NCBI GenBank assembly: GCA_964036665.1
Contig: OZ038526.1
Coordinates: 37,014,001-37,078,000 of the forward strand
Reading direction: 5' to 3'
DNA length: 64,000 nucleotides
Origin: Gordius sp. MW1
Lineage: Eukaryota > Nematomorpha > Gordioida > Gordea > Gordiidae
Positions 9,626 through 20,343 of this stretch are shown piece after piece. Made by a program: the position numbers and the translations under genes. The notes beneath the pieces were generated by a model. The model was not told the origin of the DNA and searched no databases. It saw only the letters and a program-made list of their open reading frames with translations. Position 1 is the first letter of the stretch, and every line of letters begins with the position of its first letter.

Positions 9626-12436
9626 CTAAACGGATGGCATTGATCCGTGTATGGAAATCGTGTTGGATTTAACGATTTCCATTGTGATCTTTTGCCTGAT
9701 AAAAAAGTATTCTTTGGGATCGTGAGTAATGGAGGTTATATATTTTGAAATTTGTTTTAGGAATTGGCTGCCCTCGGGACCTAAGTTACCGAGGGTCGTA
9801 GCTACTACTGGTATGAAAATAATATTGTTTAGGTATTTGTATTTATCCTCCTTCTTTCTCTCAGTAGAAGAGATGAGGTCGGGAGAGGCGTTAGATTTGG
9901 CGAATACGTCCACTGCAGTGAAGTCCCAGCAGGCGTTTAGGCCACGAGCCCACGGGATGATTGTTACTCCATCGGGTCTTTTCCCGTCAGTGGAGCTTAG
10001 GCCAGTGGGTTCTATTGTATTGGGAAAGCCGGCTTTCTTCAAAGATTGTCCGATTATTTTATTTATTGTGGCATGACGGGGATGCCGCCCCTTGCTGTAT
10101 TGGCAGTGTAGAGGATGATGGCCGTTTGCAAGAACGGGTTGGCGGCAGAGGTCGCAGTTGAATGGGGACACAATTTCACAGCCGAGGCGTAGGCCTACAG
10201 CTATTCGGAGTTCCTCGCCCGACAGGTGTAACCCTAGGTTTTGGCTTGGTAGGGCCTCGAGCCATTCGTAACCCCCGGAGGATGCCCAATTGAAGTGGAG
10301 ATTTCCCAAAGATAGGTTGTTCGAAGTGAGGTAAGCTACGGAACGTGCTATCAGTGGTAAGTCCCAATCCTTTTGGGTGGTTCCATTCGGGTAAGTAGCG
10401 GAATCCAGTTTGAGGTCATCCCACGCCTGAAGGGCGCTGTCGAGGTGCGGGTCTTGGGTTTGAGTGATTTGCTTGATTAACTCATCCGTTGATAAACGGG
10501 ATGAAATGAACCCTGCTAGTGAGAGTAGATGGGGGGGTCGGATGCCTATACCACCACTCTTGGAGGGAAGGGTGGCTTGGAGCCATTGGAGAGGGCTAAA
10601 TTTAAGGTTTAGGCACCTTTCGACTAGCAATTGGATTTTTTTTTCCATCGCGTGGAGTAGGTTAACGGCTAGGAAGACGGGCGAGGCGCGTAATGCATAG
10701 TTAATTTTGGGTATTAGGAGGAAGTTTTTTAAGAGGAAAAAGGCATGGTGGGGAGTTAGACGCTCCAGGGTGTGGGATATGGAGTCGATGAAACCGGAGA
10801 AATGCTCTAAGAATGTTTCAGTTGTTTTAACGCCTCCAATGGGAGCGCCTAAGTAATGAAAGTCATCTCTTGATATGACTGGGAATGGGAGGGAGAGTTT
10901 GTCAATTGTGAGATCTTTGGTGAAGATCTCACATTTCGATGTGTTTAGGCTGAGTGATATATTGTCTGCGAAGCCATTGATGATCTGTGGGATTTGCCGG
11001 ACTGCTTCGGCTGGGCCGACCAGGAATCCGTCATCAAGGTACCATAAATTGCATGAGAAGGCTCCTAGGGAGGAGAGTTTATCGATGATAGTTTGAATGG
11101 CCAAACAGAAAAGGGCCGGGCCCAAAGGATCTCCTTGTTGGATCCCTTGGGATGATTTGATTATTTGGTCCCCAAAGAGTAGATACGTTGGGTTCCCATA
11201 GCTATTTAACAGAAACTGATGGTATTCCGGAAATTGTTGTATGAACGGTTCAATAAAGGCTGCTCGGTTTACGCTGTTAAAGGCGTTTTTAAAATCGAGT
11301 TTCACCAGGAGGTCATTTGATGAAGAAGACTCAAGAAATGTTCGAGCTACATGGGAAGCAGCCTCGCATCCTCCTTTCACGCCAAAACCAAGTTGGTTTG
11401 GGAGGAGAGAAGCCGTTAAAGGTGAACGGATTCGAGAGGTTATTATTTTGGAAACCATGCGTCGGAGGACTGATCCAACAACAATGGGTCGGATCGAACC
11501 ATCTGGTTTTTTAAAAGCAATCAGTTTTCCACCAAATAGGAGAGGAACTATTTCAGAAGGAAAATGTCCCCGCCTTATTATGTTACAAAGGTTGGTTAAG
11601 TTGGCTAGAAGAGCATGTGAACCGCTAAGTTGAGGTTTGGTGAGGTCCTGAAGGTAAATTGGTCGTATACCATCGAGGCCCCCGGCTGAGTCTTTTTTGA
11701 AAGACATAAGAGCTTCGGCTACTTCTTGGAGAGTGAAGTCCATGAGGGGAATATCTGAGACGTTTAGGAGGTTAGGCGGTAATGGATGACCTTCGGGGTG
11801 TTTTTGCAGGAGGAGGTCGAAGGTGGTATTGGTATTTGGCGCTATTGAGTCATCCGATTCCAGGATTTTAAGCGCTGAGCGGATTTCCATGTTGTTGATT
11901 TTGTTGGCTATCCTTTTAGCTTTGTTGTCAACTGGGTGATGGTTGTGCTTCAAGGGTGGTTTTAAGGGATTAAGGAGATCAAATTCCAAGATTGATGCTT
12001 TAATGTCTTTTGAGAGGTGCTTTGTAGCAGGGTTGGGGATGGCTAGAGTGTGAAAACTAAGGGTAAAGAGGCTTTCCCAATTCTTATGATTAGCAGGGTT
12101 GTGTATGATTGAGGTAATAATTTGGTTTAGGAGAGTACTAAAACATTCACGAGCACCTCTGGGAATCCTAGAGATGGTGTTAGGTTTTTGGAGGCTTATT
12201 ATTTGGCTAGCCCAAGAAGAGTCATTTTGTTTCGGGGGTTTATCAGGAGCAAGCACGTGCTCAGGGGTTGCGTTGTGGTGGCTGTTAAAGAAACTGCTAC
12301 TGGAGATTGTTGATGTACTTGAGGGAAATGAGTTTGATAATGGGCAACGGTTATCACGGGGACCATGGATGATAAATTTGCCAGCTTTAGTGAGTGTAAA
12401 AGTCTTATTGCAAGATGGGCAATTTGTGGTAGGCAT
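9626..12436 (-). CDS. R2-like non-LTR retrotransposon polyprotein (RT plus restriction-like endonuclease), intact
   Basis: A 936-residue uninterrupted frame. An N-terminal zinc-finger-like motif (CPSC..H..C, residues 6-31) is followed by a Ser/Pro-rich linker. The reverse transcriptase spans about 235-540: RPIVVGSVLRRM at 316-327, motif A KLDFKNAFNSV (D381), motif B GIQQGDPLGPALF (431-443) and motif C WYLDDG (D468, D469). A thumb region follows, then a CX2CX8HX4C knuckle (761-778), then KRPDG (819-823) and WDFTAVD (837-843), matching the RPD...D endonuclease pattern of R2-type elements. There is no apurinic endonuclease domain. The family is known from many invertebrate genomes, usually annotated only as an RT protein. 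It would nick DNA and copy its own RNA at the target. All catalytic motifs are present, so this copy may be active. Confidence 0.92.
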   Translation of the reverse strand: MPTTNCPSCNKTFTLTKAGKFIIHGPRDNRCPLSNSFPSSTSTISSSSFFNSHHNATPEHVLAPDKPPKQNDSSWASQIISLQKPNTISRIPRGARECFSTLLNQIITSIIHNPANHKNWESLFTLSFHTLAIPNPATKHLSKDIKASILEFDLLNPLKPPLKHNHHPVDNKAKRIANKINNMEIRSALKILESDDSIAPNTNTTFDLLLQKHPEGHPLPPNLLNVSDIPLMDFTLQEVAEALMSFKKDSAGGLDGIRPIYLQDLTKPQLSGSHALLANLTNLCNIIRRGHFPSEIVPLLFGGKLIAFKKPDGSIRPIVVGSVLRRMVSKIITSRIRSPLTASLLPNQLGFGVKGGCEAASHVARTFLESSSSNDLLVKLDFKNAFNSVNRAAFIEPFIQQFPEYHQFLLNSYGNPTYLLFGDQIIKSSQGIQQGDPLGPALFCLAIQTIIDKLSSLGAFSCNLWYLDDGFLVGPAEAVRQIPQIINGFADNISLSLNTSKCEIFTKDLTIDKLSLPFPVISRDDFHYLGAPIGGVKTTETFLEHFSGFIDSISHTLERLTPHHAFFLLKNFLLIPKINYALRASPVFLAVNLLHAMEKKIQLLVERCLNLKFSPLQWLQATLPSKSGGIGIRPPHLLSLAGFISSRLSTDELIKQITQTQDPHLDSALQAWDDLKLDSATYPNGTTQKDWDLPLIARSVAYLTSNNLSLGNLHFNWASSGGYEWLEALPSQNLGLHLSGEELRIAVGLRLGCEIVSPFNCDLCRQPVLANGHHPLHCQYSKGRHPRHATINKIIGQSLKKAGFPNTIEPTGLSSTDGKRPDGVTIIPWARGLNACWDFTAVDVFAKSNASPDLISSTERKKEDKYKYLNNIIFIPVVATTLGNLGPEGSQFLKQISKYITSITHDPKEYFFIRQKITMEIVKSNTISIHGSMPSV

Positions 12437-13330
12437 GTCAAAATGGAGAAATAGTAATGTAACAGCTTACATATAAGAAATAGACATAGTTATATTAATT
12501 ATAGAGGAAGGATACGGGAAAATCTTAAGGATATAGTGGGGGAGCATTGATGTTGTTTTAAAGAAAAAAAAAAAAAAAAAATTTTGTTACCTTGATTAGG
12601 TAAATTATTTTGTAAAAGAGATGAGATTCCATATTGTAAAGGTTGGTTCTAATTATGTTACTACTTGCCTAATAAGGAACATTGGTGTCGTTTAATAGAA
12701 AAAAAAAAATTACTAATTTTTGTTACCATGATTAGGATGAATTATTTTGTGAAAGATATGAGATTGCATATTGAAAAGGTTGGTTCTAATGATGTTAAAA
12801 GATTCCTATATATATAATTTGAATGTTTGGGTATTTAACTTTAGGTCTAAATATGTGTTGATTAAAAAAAAAAAAAAAAAATATGGAAGTTAAAAGAAAT
12901 TTTATGTTACCTTGTTTAGATAAATTATTTTGTAAAAGATATGAGATTGCATGTTGTAAAGGTTGGTTCTAATTATGTTAAAAGATTCCTATTTATATAA
13001 TTTAAATGTTTGGGTATTTAAATTTAGGTCTAAATATGTGTTGATTAAACAAAACAAAAATTTTAAAAATATGGAAGTTAATAAAGTAGTGATAAGAAAT
13101 GTATAAATAATTGAAATACTGACAGTGAAGGGTTTTGAGGTTACTAAATGGAGGATTCAGTATGCTTTGAATAGTAAGTTGTGATGTAATTAATTGGGTT
13201 GATTGTTTTCATTATTTGTGTGTTTGTGAAGAGTTTTTGAAGAGTTTCCAGGTAAATTAGTAGAGGATTCAGTTTGCTTTGATTAGTAGTGATGATGATA
13301 GCAGATCATTTGAGGGATATACAAATACGT
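12437..13330 (-). repeat. Tandem, A-tract-rich 5' region of the R2-like retrotransposon
   Basis: Directly upstream of the RT start codon. A degenerate unit of roughly 135-180 bases recurs at about 12580, 12719 and 12901. It carries TTTTGTTACCTTGATTAGG, GAGATTGCATATTGTAAAGG and a run of A. A second pair of repeats (GAGGATTCAGTATGCTTTGA-like) is at 13152 and 13264. Repeated 5' untranslated units can carry promoter activity in LINEs; that role here is inference. Confidence 0.6.
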
Positions 13331-14519
13331 ATTTGGAATGCAGGATCAAAATTATATTATGATTATTCTTAATTAACTCTTGCATTTGAATTTATCAATC
13401 CAACCAACACACTTCACTACTATGAATGCAAATGATATTCGATTAGGAGGGATGATTTTCGGAAATGGACGAATGTATTTTTTATTTAATTACTTATTTT
13501 TGAATTCATACGTTTATTTAGTAAAAAAAATTATATTTTATTAGTATAAAATCCATATGTATAAATCATAAAAAAGAATGCCATATAATTTAGCCTTTGA
13601 TTTAATTTTAATATCAATTATTGTGTTTATAAATATTATAATTGTGCAAATTTTGAAAAGGCGAATTGATATGTGATCGAGGTTATATACCGTTTTGTAA
13701 AAAGGGCTGGGTTTTGTTTAATCGATCATTGGTTACAGTCGACCAAACTTAAACAGACCAAAAGTTTGACAAAAACCTTTGATTTGTTTATGTGAAAAGC
13801 ATTGGTCTGTTTATGTTTAGTCGACTAAAATCAAAGGTTGACGAAACAAAACCCTGCCTGCCGTTCATACAACATTATTTACCCACTTTAGAAATTTAGC
13901 AAAATTGACGGTGAGATAACAAAATTTATTTACTTTAAAAGGTTAACTTTGAGCCTTATTGTGGCAGCGCCATCTTTCAAAGGCCTATAACTTCCTTTTC
14001 CCCTGGAGGGTGTAAATATTGGGTAATGAATTGTACAATGCATTAGCATGATACTATAGATATGCAAAATCTCAGTAATAAAAAGGAAATGAAGTCGTTT
14101 ATGGGTCTGATTACATCTAAAACCGTTCATTTCTACAAGTAAGCTGACCCAATAAATAAGATGCCTAGACAAAATACTCGACGTTTTTAAACAACCGTGT
14201 TTATGAGTTCGGCTGCCCGCAGGTACCCGTTTCGAAAACTTTCAGGCCCGCAGCTCGTCCCTTATTTTTTCCCATGCACACCAGGCCCGGCTGATTTGAA
14301 AATCTAAATCTTTGTAACATTTATTGCGATTTTATATATATTCATAGGATATCTCGAGTAATTGAATATTGTAAGGGTTTGACTATATTCCACACCGATC
14401 AGTAAAAATAATATTAAGAATATTTTTTGATTAATAACTCCAAAGTTACGATACGTTCAACTCCATATTTATTCCCTCATTTTTTTTCATTAACTCAAAT
14501 GAATGCTAAGTGTCAAGAT
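13331..14519. other. AT-rich DNA with a decayed TAGTGTTG MITE and a GC-rich fragment
   Basis: About 13690-13876 is a degenerate MITE (AAAAAGGGCTGGGTTTTGTT to AAACAAAACCCTGCC). About 14215-14285 resembles the CCCGCCCGTACCCG core of the 27-kb hAT-like element. No gene is supported. Confidence 0.5.
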
Positions 14520-14672
14520 CATGGGCGTAGCAAGGGGGAGGGGCGGCTGCCCTTCCTTAAATCCATTTCTATAGAATTTAATATAAATTTGGCTAAAATT
14601 AAAAAATCATCACTTTGCGACTCCCTAAATTATTATTGCCCCTATCTAATTCATATCCTGGTTACGCCTATG
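14520..14672. mobile_element. CATGGGCG-family MITE
   Basis: Ends CATGGGCGTAGCAAGG and CTGGTTACGCCTATG. Target duplication not preserved. Confidence 0.6.
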
Positions 14673-15016
14673 AAATCATATGTCCATAGTTGGCACAACA
14701 CTTAAGGATAATCTTAATTTCCGGAAATTGAAAAAAGTCAATAAAGGTGCAATAAACCCCTAAAATATTGAATTATTAGTTAGCAGTTTATATATTTACT
14801 TGAATTGCATTATAAATGTCTTAAACTTCTATTAATTAGTTTTCACTAGAGAAGCTAACTTAATAAGTTATATAGAAGTGTACACCCCTAAAATATTAAA
14901 ACTAAAATATGTGCAATTTCTTAAATTTAATAATAGCACGAAATGCAAAATGAATGAATATAAAAGGGAAAATATTTCTAAATAAGACCATTGATTTATA
15001 TAATAATGTAAACACC

Positions 15017-15159
15017 TATGGGCGTCGCCAAGGGATGCCCGGCTCTAAATCCAAAATTTATATTTATTAAAATTATGGCTAAAATGTGAAGAAATGATGA
15101 TTTTGCCCCTCGCTAAATAATTATTGCTTCCTCTGATTCAAATGCTGACTACGCCTATG
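15017..15159. mobile_element. CATGGGCG-family MITE with perfect target duplication
   Basis: Ends TATGGGCGTCGCCAAGG and CTGACTACGCCTATG, flanked on both sides by TAAACACC (15009-15016 and 15160-15167), a perfect 8-bp duplication. Confidence 0.88.
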
Positions 15160-15365
15160 TAAACACCATTTTTAGTTTCATATAAGAAATAAGGTCATTT
15201 ATTTATATTATATCATTAAACAATGTTGTTTTAAATACTAAGAAAATCCATATCTTCACATTTTTATCTAGAAGCCCTCTTGTGGTCGGGTTAAATTAAA
15301 AATAAATTCCAGGACCGTTTACAGATTTAATGAAACTTTTTTAGCCCTCCAGACCTCGTTATTAA

Positions 15366-15520
15366 ACCTGCTTGGCGCGCCCGCCCGGCCGTTACAATTT
15401 TTTCCTTTTAAAGCTCTTCCGTACCCGTCCGCGGGCCGGGCCTGCCCGTGCAGATCTCTAGCAAGAATGTTTGTTAGGAAAGCCCGATAGTGGGCGGTCA
15501 TCAGCTTGAGAATAAAGTTT
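15366..15520 (+). mobile_element. 3' fragment of the TAGAGATCTG hAT-like element
   Basis: GC-rich segment ending GGGCCTGCCCGTGCAGATCT CTA, the same right terminus as the complete element at 27057-27950. The left part is missing. Confidence 0.55.
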
Positions 15521-15759
15521 ATTATTCGGTAATGTATTTCGCTATAAAAATTAAAACCCTTTAATTACTATGTAATAAAGTGCGAAGCTTTGACCTTGAT
15601 ATTTGATTTGAAACGGTGTAAAGATATTTAATAAGTAACACTATTTATCGTATGCACAGACATGCTTAGCCTTAAACAAACATGTTGATAAATGCTAAAG
15701 TGGCTATTGCTGTTTTCTTTAGGTTAAGTCTAGATGCTAGCTTGGAAGAAGGTGCCTAG

Positions 15760-15926
15760 CATGGATGTAGGCAGGATTAGATTTAAAGGGGAGCGATAAT
15801 GATTTAGGGAAGGGCAAAATAATAATTTTTTTAAAATTTTTGCAATTATATTAAATTCCAACGTGTTTTTAGATTAAAAGGGGGGGGGGCAGTTATCCCT
15901 TCCTGCCTCCCCCAGTTACGTTCATG
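15760..15926. mobile_element. CATGGGCG-family MITE with imperfect target duplication
   Basis: Ends CATGGATGTAGGCAGG and CCAGTTACGTTCATG. Flanks GTGCCTAG and GTGTCTAA are an 8-bp duplication with two mismatches. Confidence 0.7.
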
Positions 15927-16309
15927 GTGTCTAATATTGTCCTCATTCGTAAACATCAACATTGCTGAGACTGTAAGTATATCTTGGTAAAGAAACGCGA
16001 TAAAATATGTCTTAGTAGTTTAAATCTGTCTCATATATTTTTAATAAATTGAAGACAATTCCTTAAAAAGGGTAAATAGATTACTTATACTGAAACTTTG
16101 AGACCGGCAATTTAAGAAATACTGCATAGGAGACGTTTTGGAGAATTAAAATAATGCTTTAGTTGGACAGTATGAAAGGCAAGTTGTGGATTATGCATGC
16201 TTAATACTCCAATTTTCCAAAGAGGGCACTTAAACTTTTTTAAGATGGAAGAAATATTATGCTAACTTAGTAAATGCATGATTCGGTTGGAGGGAAACAA
16301 TAACGAGGT

Positions 16310-17170
16310 CAGCGAGCGTCGTAAATTAAGAAAAATTTATTATAGAAAAATGAAACATGTGTTAATGCCGCCTTATCATCCCAGTTCAATGGTCAGGTGG
16401 AACGATATATGGGTAATGGTTAAGGGTTTTTAACACGGAGAGCGATGGTGTTTCAACGCAAAACCCCGTTTTCCTAATGATTTTTCAATAGAAATGCAGT
16501 TTCGTAAGTTAAGGTCTCCTCTAGGTATATTTTACCAAAGGAACCTGGAATTAAATAATAGTAAATCTAAATATATAACAATTAATCGATCAGCTAGTGT
16601 GGTGTAAAAATTAGATAGGTACACCCAAATGGACGTTATCGGGCGTAGCAGGGCGAGTGCGTCCAAAAATACTAAATAGCGGGTGATATGAGTTTTAAAT
16701 GATATTCAATTGTATTTATATGATAGGATGGACATTCATTATCGTGGTGTAGAATTCGCATTTCCATCAAATGGGTGCAACAACTTGTAGGATTGGGGCG
16801 TGTTATTTTAAGTTTTAGACGTGGCGGATAAGTTTTCTCGAGTAGACCTTAGGAACCTTATAGTAAGTAGTGTTGTAAAAACGGCTGGGTTTTCTTTGGT
16901 CGACCTTTCATTTTGCCAAAAACTAAGGGTCGCTTCTGGTCTGTTTTTTAAATTTCGACTAAGTCCAGATGTCGAAAAGAGAAACAGACTAAAAAACCTT
17001 TGGTCTGTTTATTTCTAGTCGATTAAAGCTAAAAGTCGAACAAACAAAACCCAGCCGTTTTTACAACACTGCCTTGAAATCTTCAGTGATCTGAGCTCAA
17101 GGTAGAAGGATAGCCAGGTCAGGGGAGCTGCCAAAAGACGTCCGGAGTATGTGGGCCGTATTTATAATGG
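16310..17170 (+). pseudogene. Decayed Ty3/gypsy retrotransposon integrase and C-terminal tail
   Basis: Near 16345 a frame reads KHVLMPPYHPSS and, after a one-base frameshift, NGQVERYMGNG. This is the PYHPSSNGQVER signature of the Ty3/gypsy integrase core. Around 17115 a frame reads AKRRPEYVGR, like the basic RRPxY tail that closes such polyproteins. Stops and shifts are frequent, and a TAGTGTTG MITE (16869-17070) is inserted in between. The element's gag, protease and RT are not recognisable here. Confidence 0.7.
16869..17070. mobile_element. TAGTGTTG-family MITE, full length, inside gypsy remnant
   Basis: About 200 bases with long inverted ends: AGTGTTGTAAAAACGGCTGG on the left and CAGCCGTTTTTACAACACT on the right. 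Interior carries GGTCGACC, GTCGACTAA and AACAGACC blocks. It is inserted in the gypsy remnant and is therefore younger than it. Confidence 0.8.
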
Positions 17171-17285
17171 ATGTCCATTGCACAGCAAAACTCAATTGTG
17201 CAACGAGGTAAGGAAGAAATTACAGAAAGTAATATTAATGGTGAAGGCTTCCTACGGAATTAAGGCTTAAAGGCCTCGGTAACGG

Positions 17286-17669
17286 TGTGTGTAAAAGCCA
17301 ACCCAACAATCATATGGCGCTAAAATGCGTAATAGCTCCCCAATAGATAGTGATGTTAATTTGCTGCTCCAGTTGGCATTGCTCACTGTGAGCTCTGCCC
17401 CCTCACACGCACTGTGTATCCTACTCTACTCATGAGGCTTTTAATGTATCAGATGAATGCTCGAGACGAGAGGCGAAGGGGTAGTAGCAAAAACTAACTC
17501 ATCTATAGAGCTGTGTCCCTGAGCAGCATTATAAGTTAACTAACCGATTTAATATGAGCAAATGCTATGAGCAGTTTCTCTAAACTGCTCATATCATCTC
17601 ATCTATTATAATGTGATGCGTGCGATGAAATAAAGCGTGTTTTGTTTTAGTAAATTCTGTTGTTCAACA
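17286..17669 (+). repeat. Putative 3' LTR of the gypsy remnant
   Basis: Starts TGTGTGTAAAAGCCAACC and ends CTGTTGTTCAACA (TG...CA), with a polyadenylation signal AATAAA at 17629-17634 about 35 bases before the end. It lies where the LTR should follow the integrase tail. No second LTR is in the window, so the boundaries are inferred. Confidence 0.5.
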
Positions 17670-17690
17670 CATTATAATTATGGCTATTTG

Positions 17691-17924
17691 CATAGGCGTA
17701 AGTGGATTTCCTCAAGGGGGGGGGGGTATAAAATTTTCAAGGTCCAATTTTTTGTAACTATTTTTTGGATCAAAATGTTATGTTTCCTAAAAGTTTAAAG
17801 TGACCTTTAAGTAAAAATAATAAAATACTAAAAGCAAAATTCCAACAATTTTTTTTAAAATTATATAAATTAAAAATCATGGGAGGGGTTCTAACCAGAA
17901 AACCACCCCCTCCTTACGCCATTA
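17691..17924. mobile_element. MITE with ends CATAGGCGTAAG and perfect 8-bp target duplication
   Basis: Flanked by GCTATTTG at 17683-17690 and 17925-17932. Ends CATAGGCGTAAGTGG and CTCCTTACGCCATTA are related to, but distinct from, the CATGGGCG family. Subterminal G-run and C-run. Confidence 0.82.
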
Positions 17925-17932
17925 GCTATTTG

Positions 17933-20186
17933 TTATGAATTTATATTTTTTAGGGCGAATTTTTTTTGCAATTTTCTTTATATATGGCAAAAATATGTTT
18001 AATGATATTAAAATTTACATGCCAAAAATTTGTTTTAATTATAAATTTTTGAATTTTCTGTCTCATTCAGGTGGTAATAATTTTTTTGACAATTTTAATA
18101 TGGTTTAACTTTATATTTTATAAAAACAGGTGTCAATGTTATAATTTTTTTAAAGGTGCGAACTAATATTTTTTTCGATTTTCATTATCTATATATAAAA
18201 TGATTTTTAAAATTTATTTTTTATAAATGGCGAAATTATGTTTTATTGTACAAATATTTTTTTGACATTTTTAATATGGCTTAATGTTTCTAAATTTATA
18301 TTTAATAATATTTTTAGTCCTTTTAAAGGTGGGAAATTTTGCTTTATAGAATATTCTATATAGATGGCTAAAATCTGTTTCATGATTTCAAAATTTACGC
18401 CTGTATACATGCCAAAAATATGTTTTATTGTTTTAAACATAAATTTTTGAATATTCTGTCTCACGCAGGTGCTAATAAATTTTTTTACATTTTGATATGG
18501 TTTTATTTTATGGGGAGAGAGGAGGACTTTTTAAAATAAGAATAACAACGTTTCATGCTATTAAAGATAGGGAAGAGGGGATAGGCGTGTCACATAAAAC
18601 ATAAGTAATTAACACATTTGCTGAGCAGATTAAATGCGATATGTCACATAATTAATTAACACATTCGTTGAGCAAAATGGATGAGCATTTTGCTCTCAGC
18701 AATAGCTCGTACAAAACTACTTTTATTTAAAGTTGTAAACAAGCTGATATTCCTAATGCTTGAGCTTGTATTTGTAGTTACAACTTAACCCCTCAAGCAT
18801 TTTACCCCTCTTGATGACAAAGCTTATGCCTCCAAGCACATATGCTAGCTATGTGTTTACGTCCAAGTCGGAGCATAATAGCAACTTTACTACTATATGC
18901 ATACCCAGCGTATTTCCACGAAATGGCTATTAAGAGATAGGGCGTTGATTTTTTGACGGAAAACAACATCGCTAAAATACATGAACTGAGAATTTCGTAA
19001 TATTTTTGAGATAGAAAATTAGAAAGCTACATATACCCGTTTATACTCAATAATATAAATCGAATTTTTGTACAAAATATGTTTTACGCTAAAATATTTA
19101 TTGTTCACGTTTGTATGCAATTATATAGAGTCTAGGGAAAAGGGTTTGCCTAAATGCGAAAAATTTATTAATAGAGGTGAAACAAAAAACTAAAATAATG
19201 GACAAGTAGATGAAACTATGAAACTTTGATCTACAGGAATAAATAAGTTTTTTCAGTTTTAATTAAAAATATCGTTGTAAATAGCCTCAAAATTAAAGTG
19301 GGAATTTTTTGCACCTTCAACCTCGTTTATCTAAAAAACTGGAAGTTTTGGAAAAAGAACTAAAAACATATTATTATTCAAAAACTCTATATCATTATTG
19401 GTCTGATTGCGGGATAGAATCACAAGTCAATATTGTAGACCTGTGTTATTTTTTATGACGGGGTAAACTAGAAGTGACAAGTACCTTAAATGATTATGAC
19501 GTCATATTAATCATAGGCGTCTGTCTGCTAAATATTTACTAGATCGTATGGTTATACGGGTCAAAGTATCTAGTTAAAAATTCAAAATTTGACAATTATC
19601 TAAAATAATTAAATATAAAGCATGATTTTAAGGCCGGTATTCTGTTTAGACTTAAAATTCAATTCAGTTAAACCCATTGATTAACAAGTGTATCATGGGC
19701 GTAGCCAGGGGGAGGCAAAGGAGGACGGCTGTCCCCCTTTAAATCCAAAAAGTATTATAAAATCTATTAAAATTATGGCTAAAAATTCAAAAAATGATCA
19801 ATATGCCCCTGCCTAAAGTATTATTGCCCCCTCTAATTCCAATGCTGCCTATGCCCTGGGACTATCGACACTAAGTCCTGTCAGGGGCATAAGCAGATTT
19901 CCCAAATGTTTTAACTTAATATATTACAAAGATACTTTTAACTTGAACAAAATTTATATTGTAAATAACAAATCCCTAGATCTCACATTTTTAAAAAGCC
20001 ATAATACAAGAACTATTGCTTTTGGATAAAGGTTTATCAATTGACTTTGCAATCAATTTCATCTTCCCCTTACGATTGAATGACATTTACTTGCCTCCCA
20101 AAACCAGTGGCGTAATTAAGCCCCCCCCCTGTTTTTTGATTAATAACTAAATTAAATGGGTTAAAATATTATAGTTTAGTTACATC
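17933..20186. other. AT-rich intergenic DNA
   Basis: Several TTTTTT-rich, loosely repeated stretches at 17950-18500 share the words GGCAAAAATATGTTT and AATATGGTTT. A degenerate CATGGGCG MITE is at about 19694-19858. No gene is supported. Confidence 0.4.
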
Positions 20187-20335
20187 CATGGGCGTACGCA
20201 GGTTCTGAATTAGGGGGGGGGGCAGATTAAAAAAAAAGCTCTCGAAATTTTCCTGAGAGCAAAAAAAAAAGGTTTTTGTATTGAAAAAATTAGGGGGGGG
20301 GGCGGCTCCCCCCCCCCCCCCTGCGTACGCCCATG
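20187..20335. mobile_element. CATGGGCG-family MITE (CGTACGCAG variant) with perfect target duplication
   Basis: Ends CATGGGCGTACGCAGG and CCTGCGTACGCCCATG are perfect inverted repeats. Flanks are GTTACATC at 20179-20186 and 20336-20343. Sharp ends and an exact duplication indicate a recent insertion. Confidence 0.92.
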
Positions 20336-20343
20336 GTTACATC

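Noticed and set aside
9729-12476. Several plus-strand and off-frame ORFs of 60-130 residues
   Set aside because: Antisense or alternate-frame shadows of the 936-codon RT frame.
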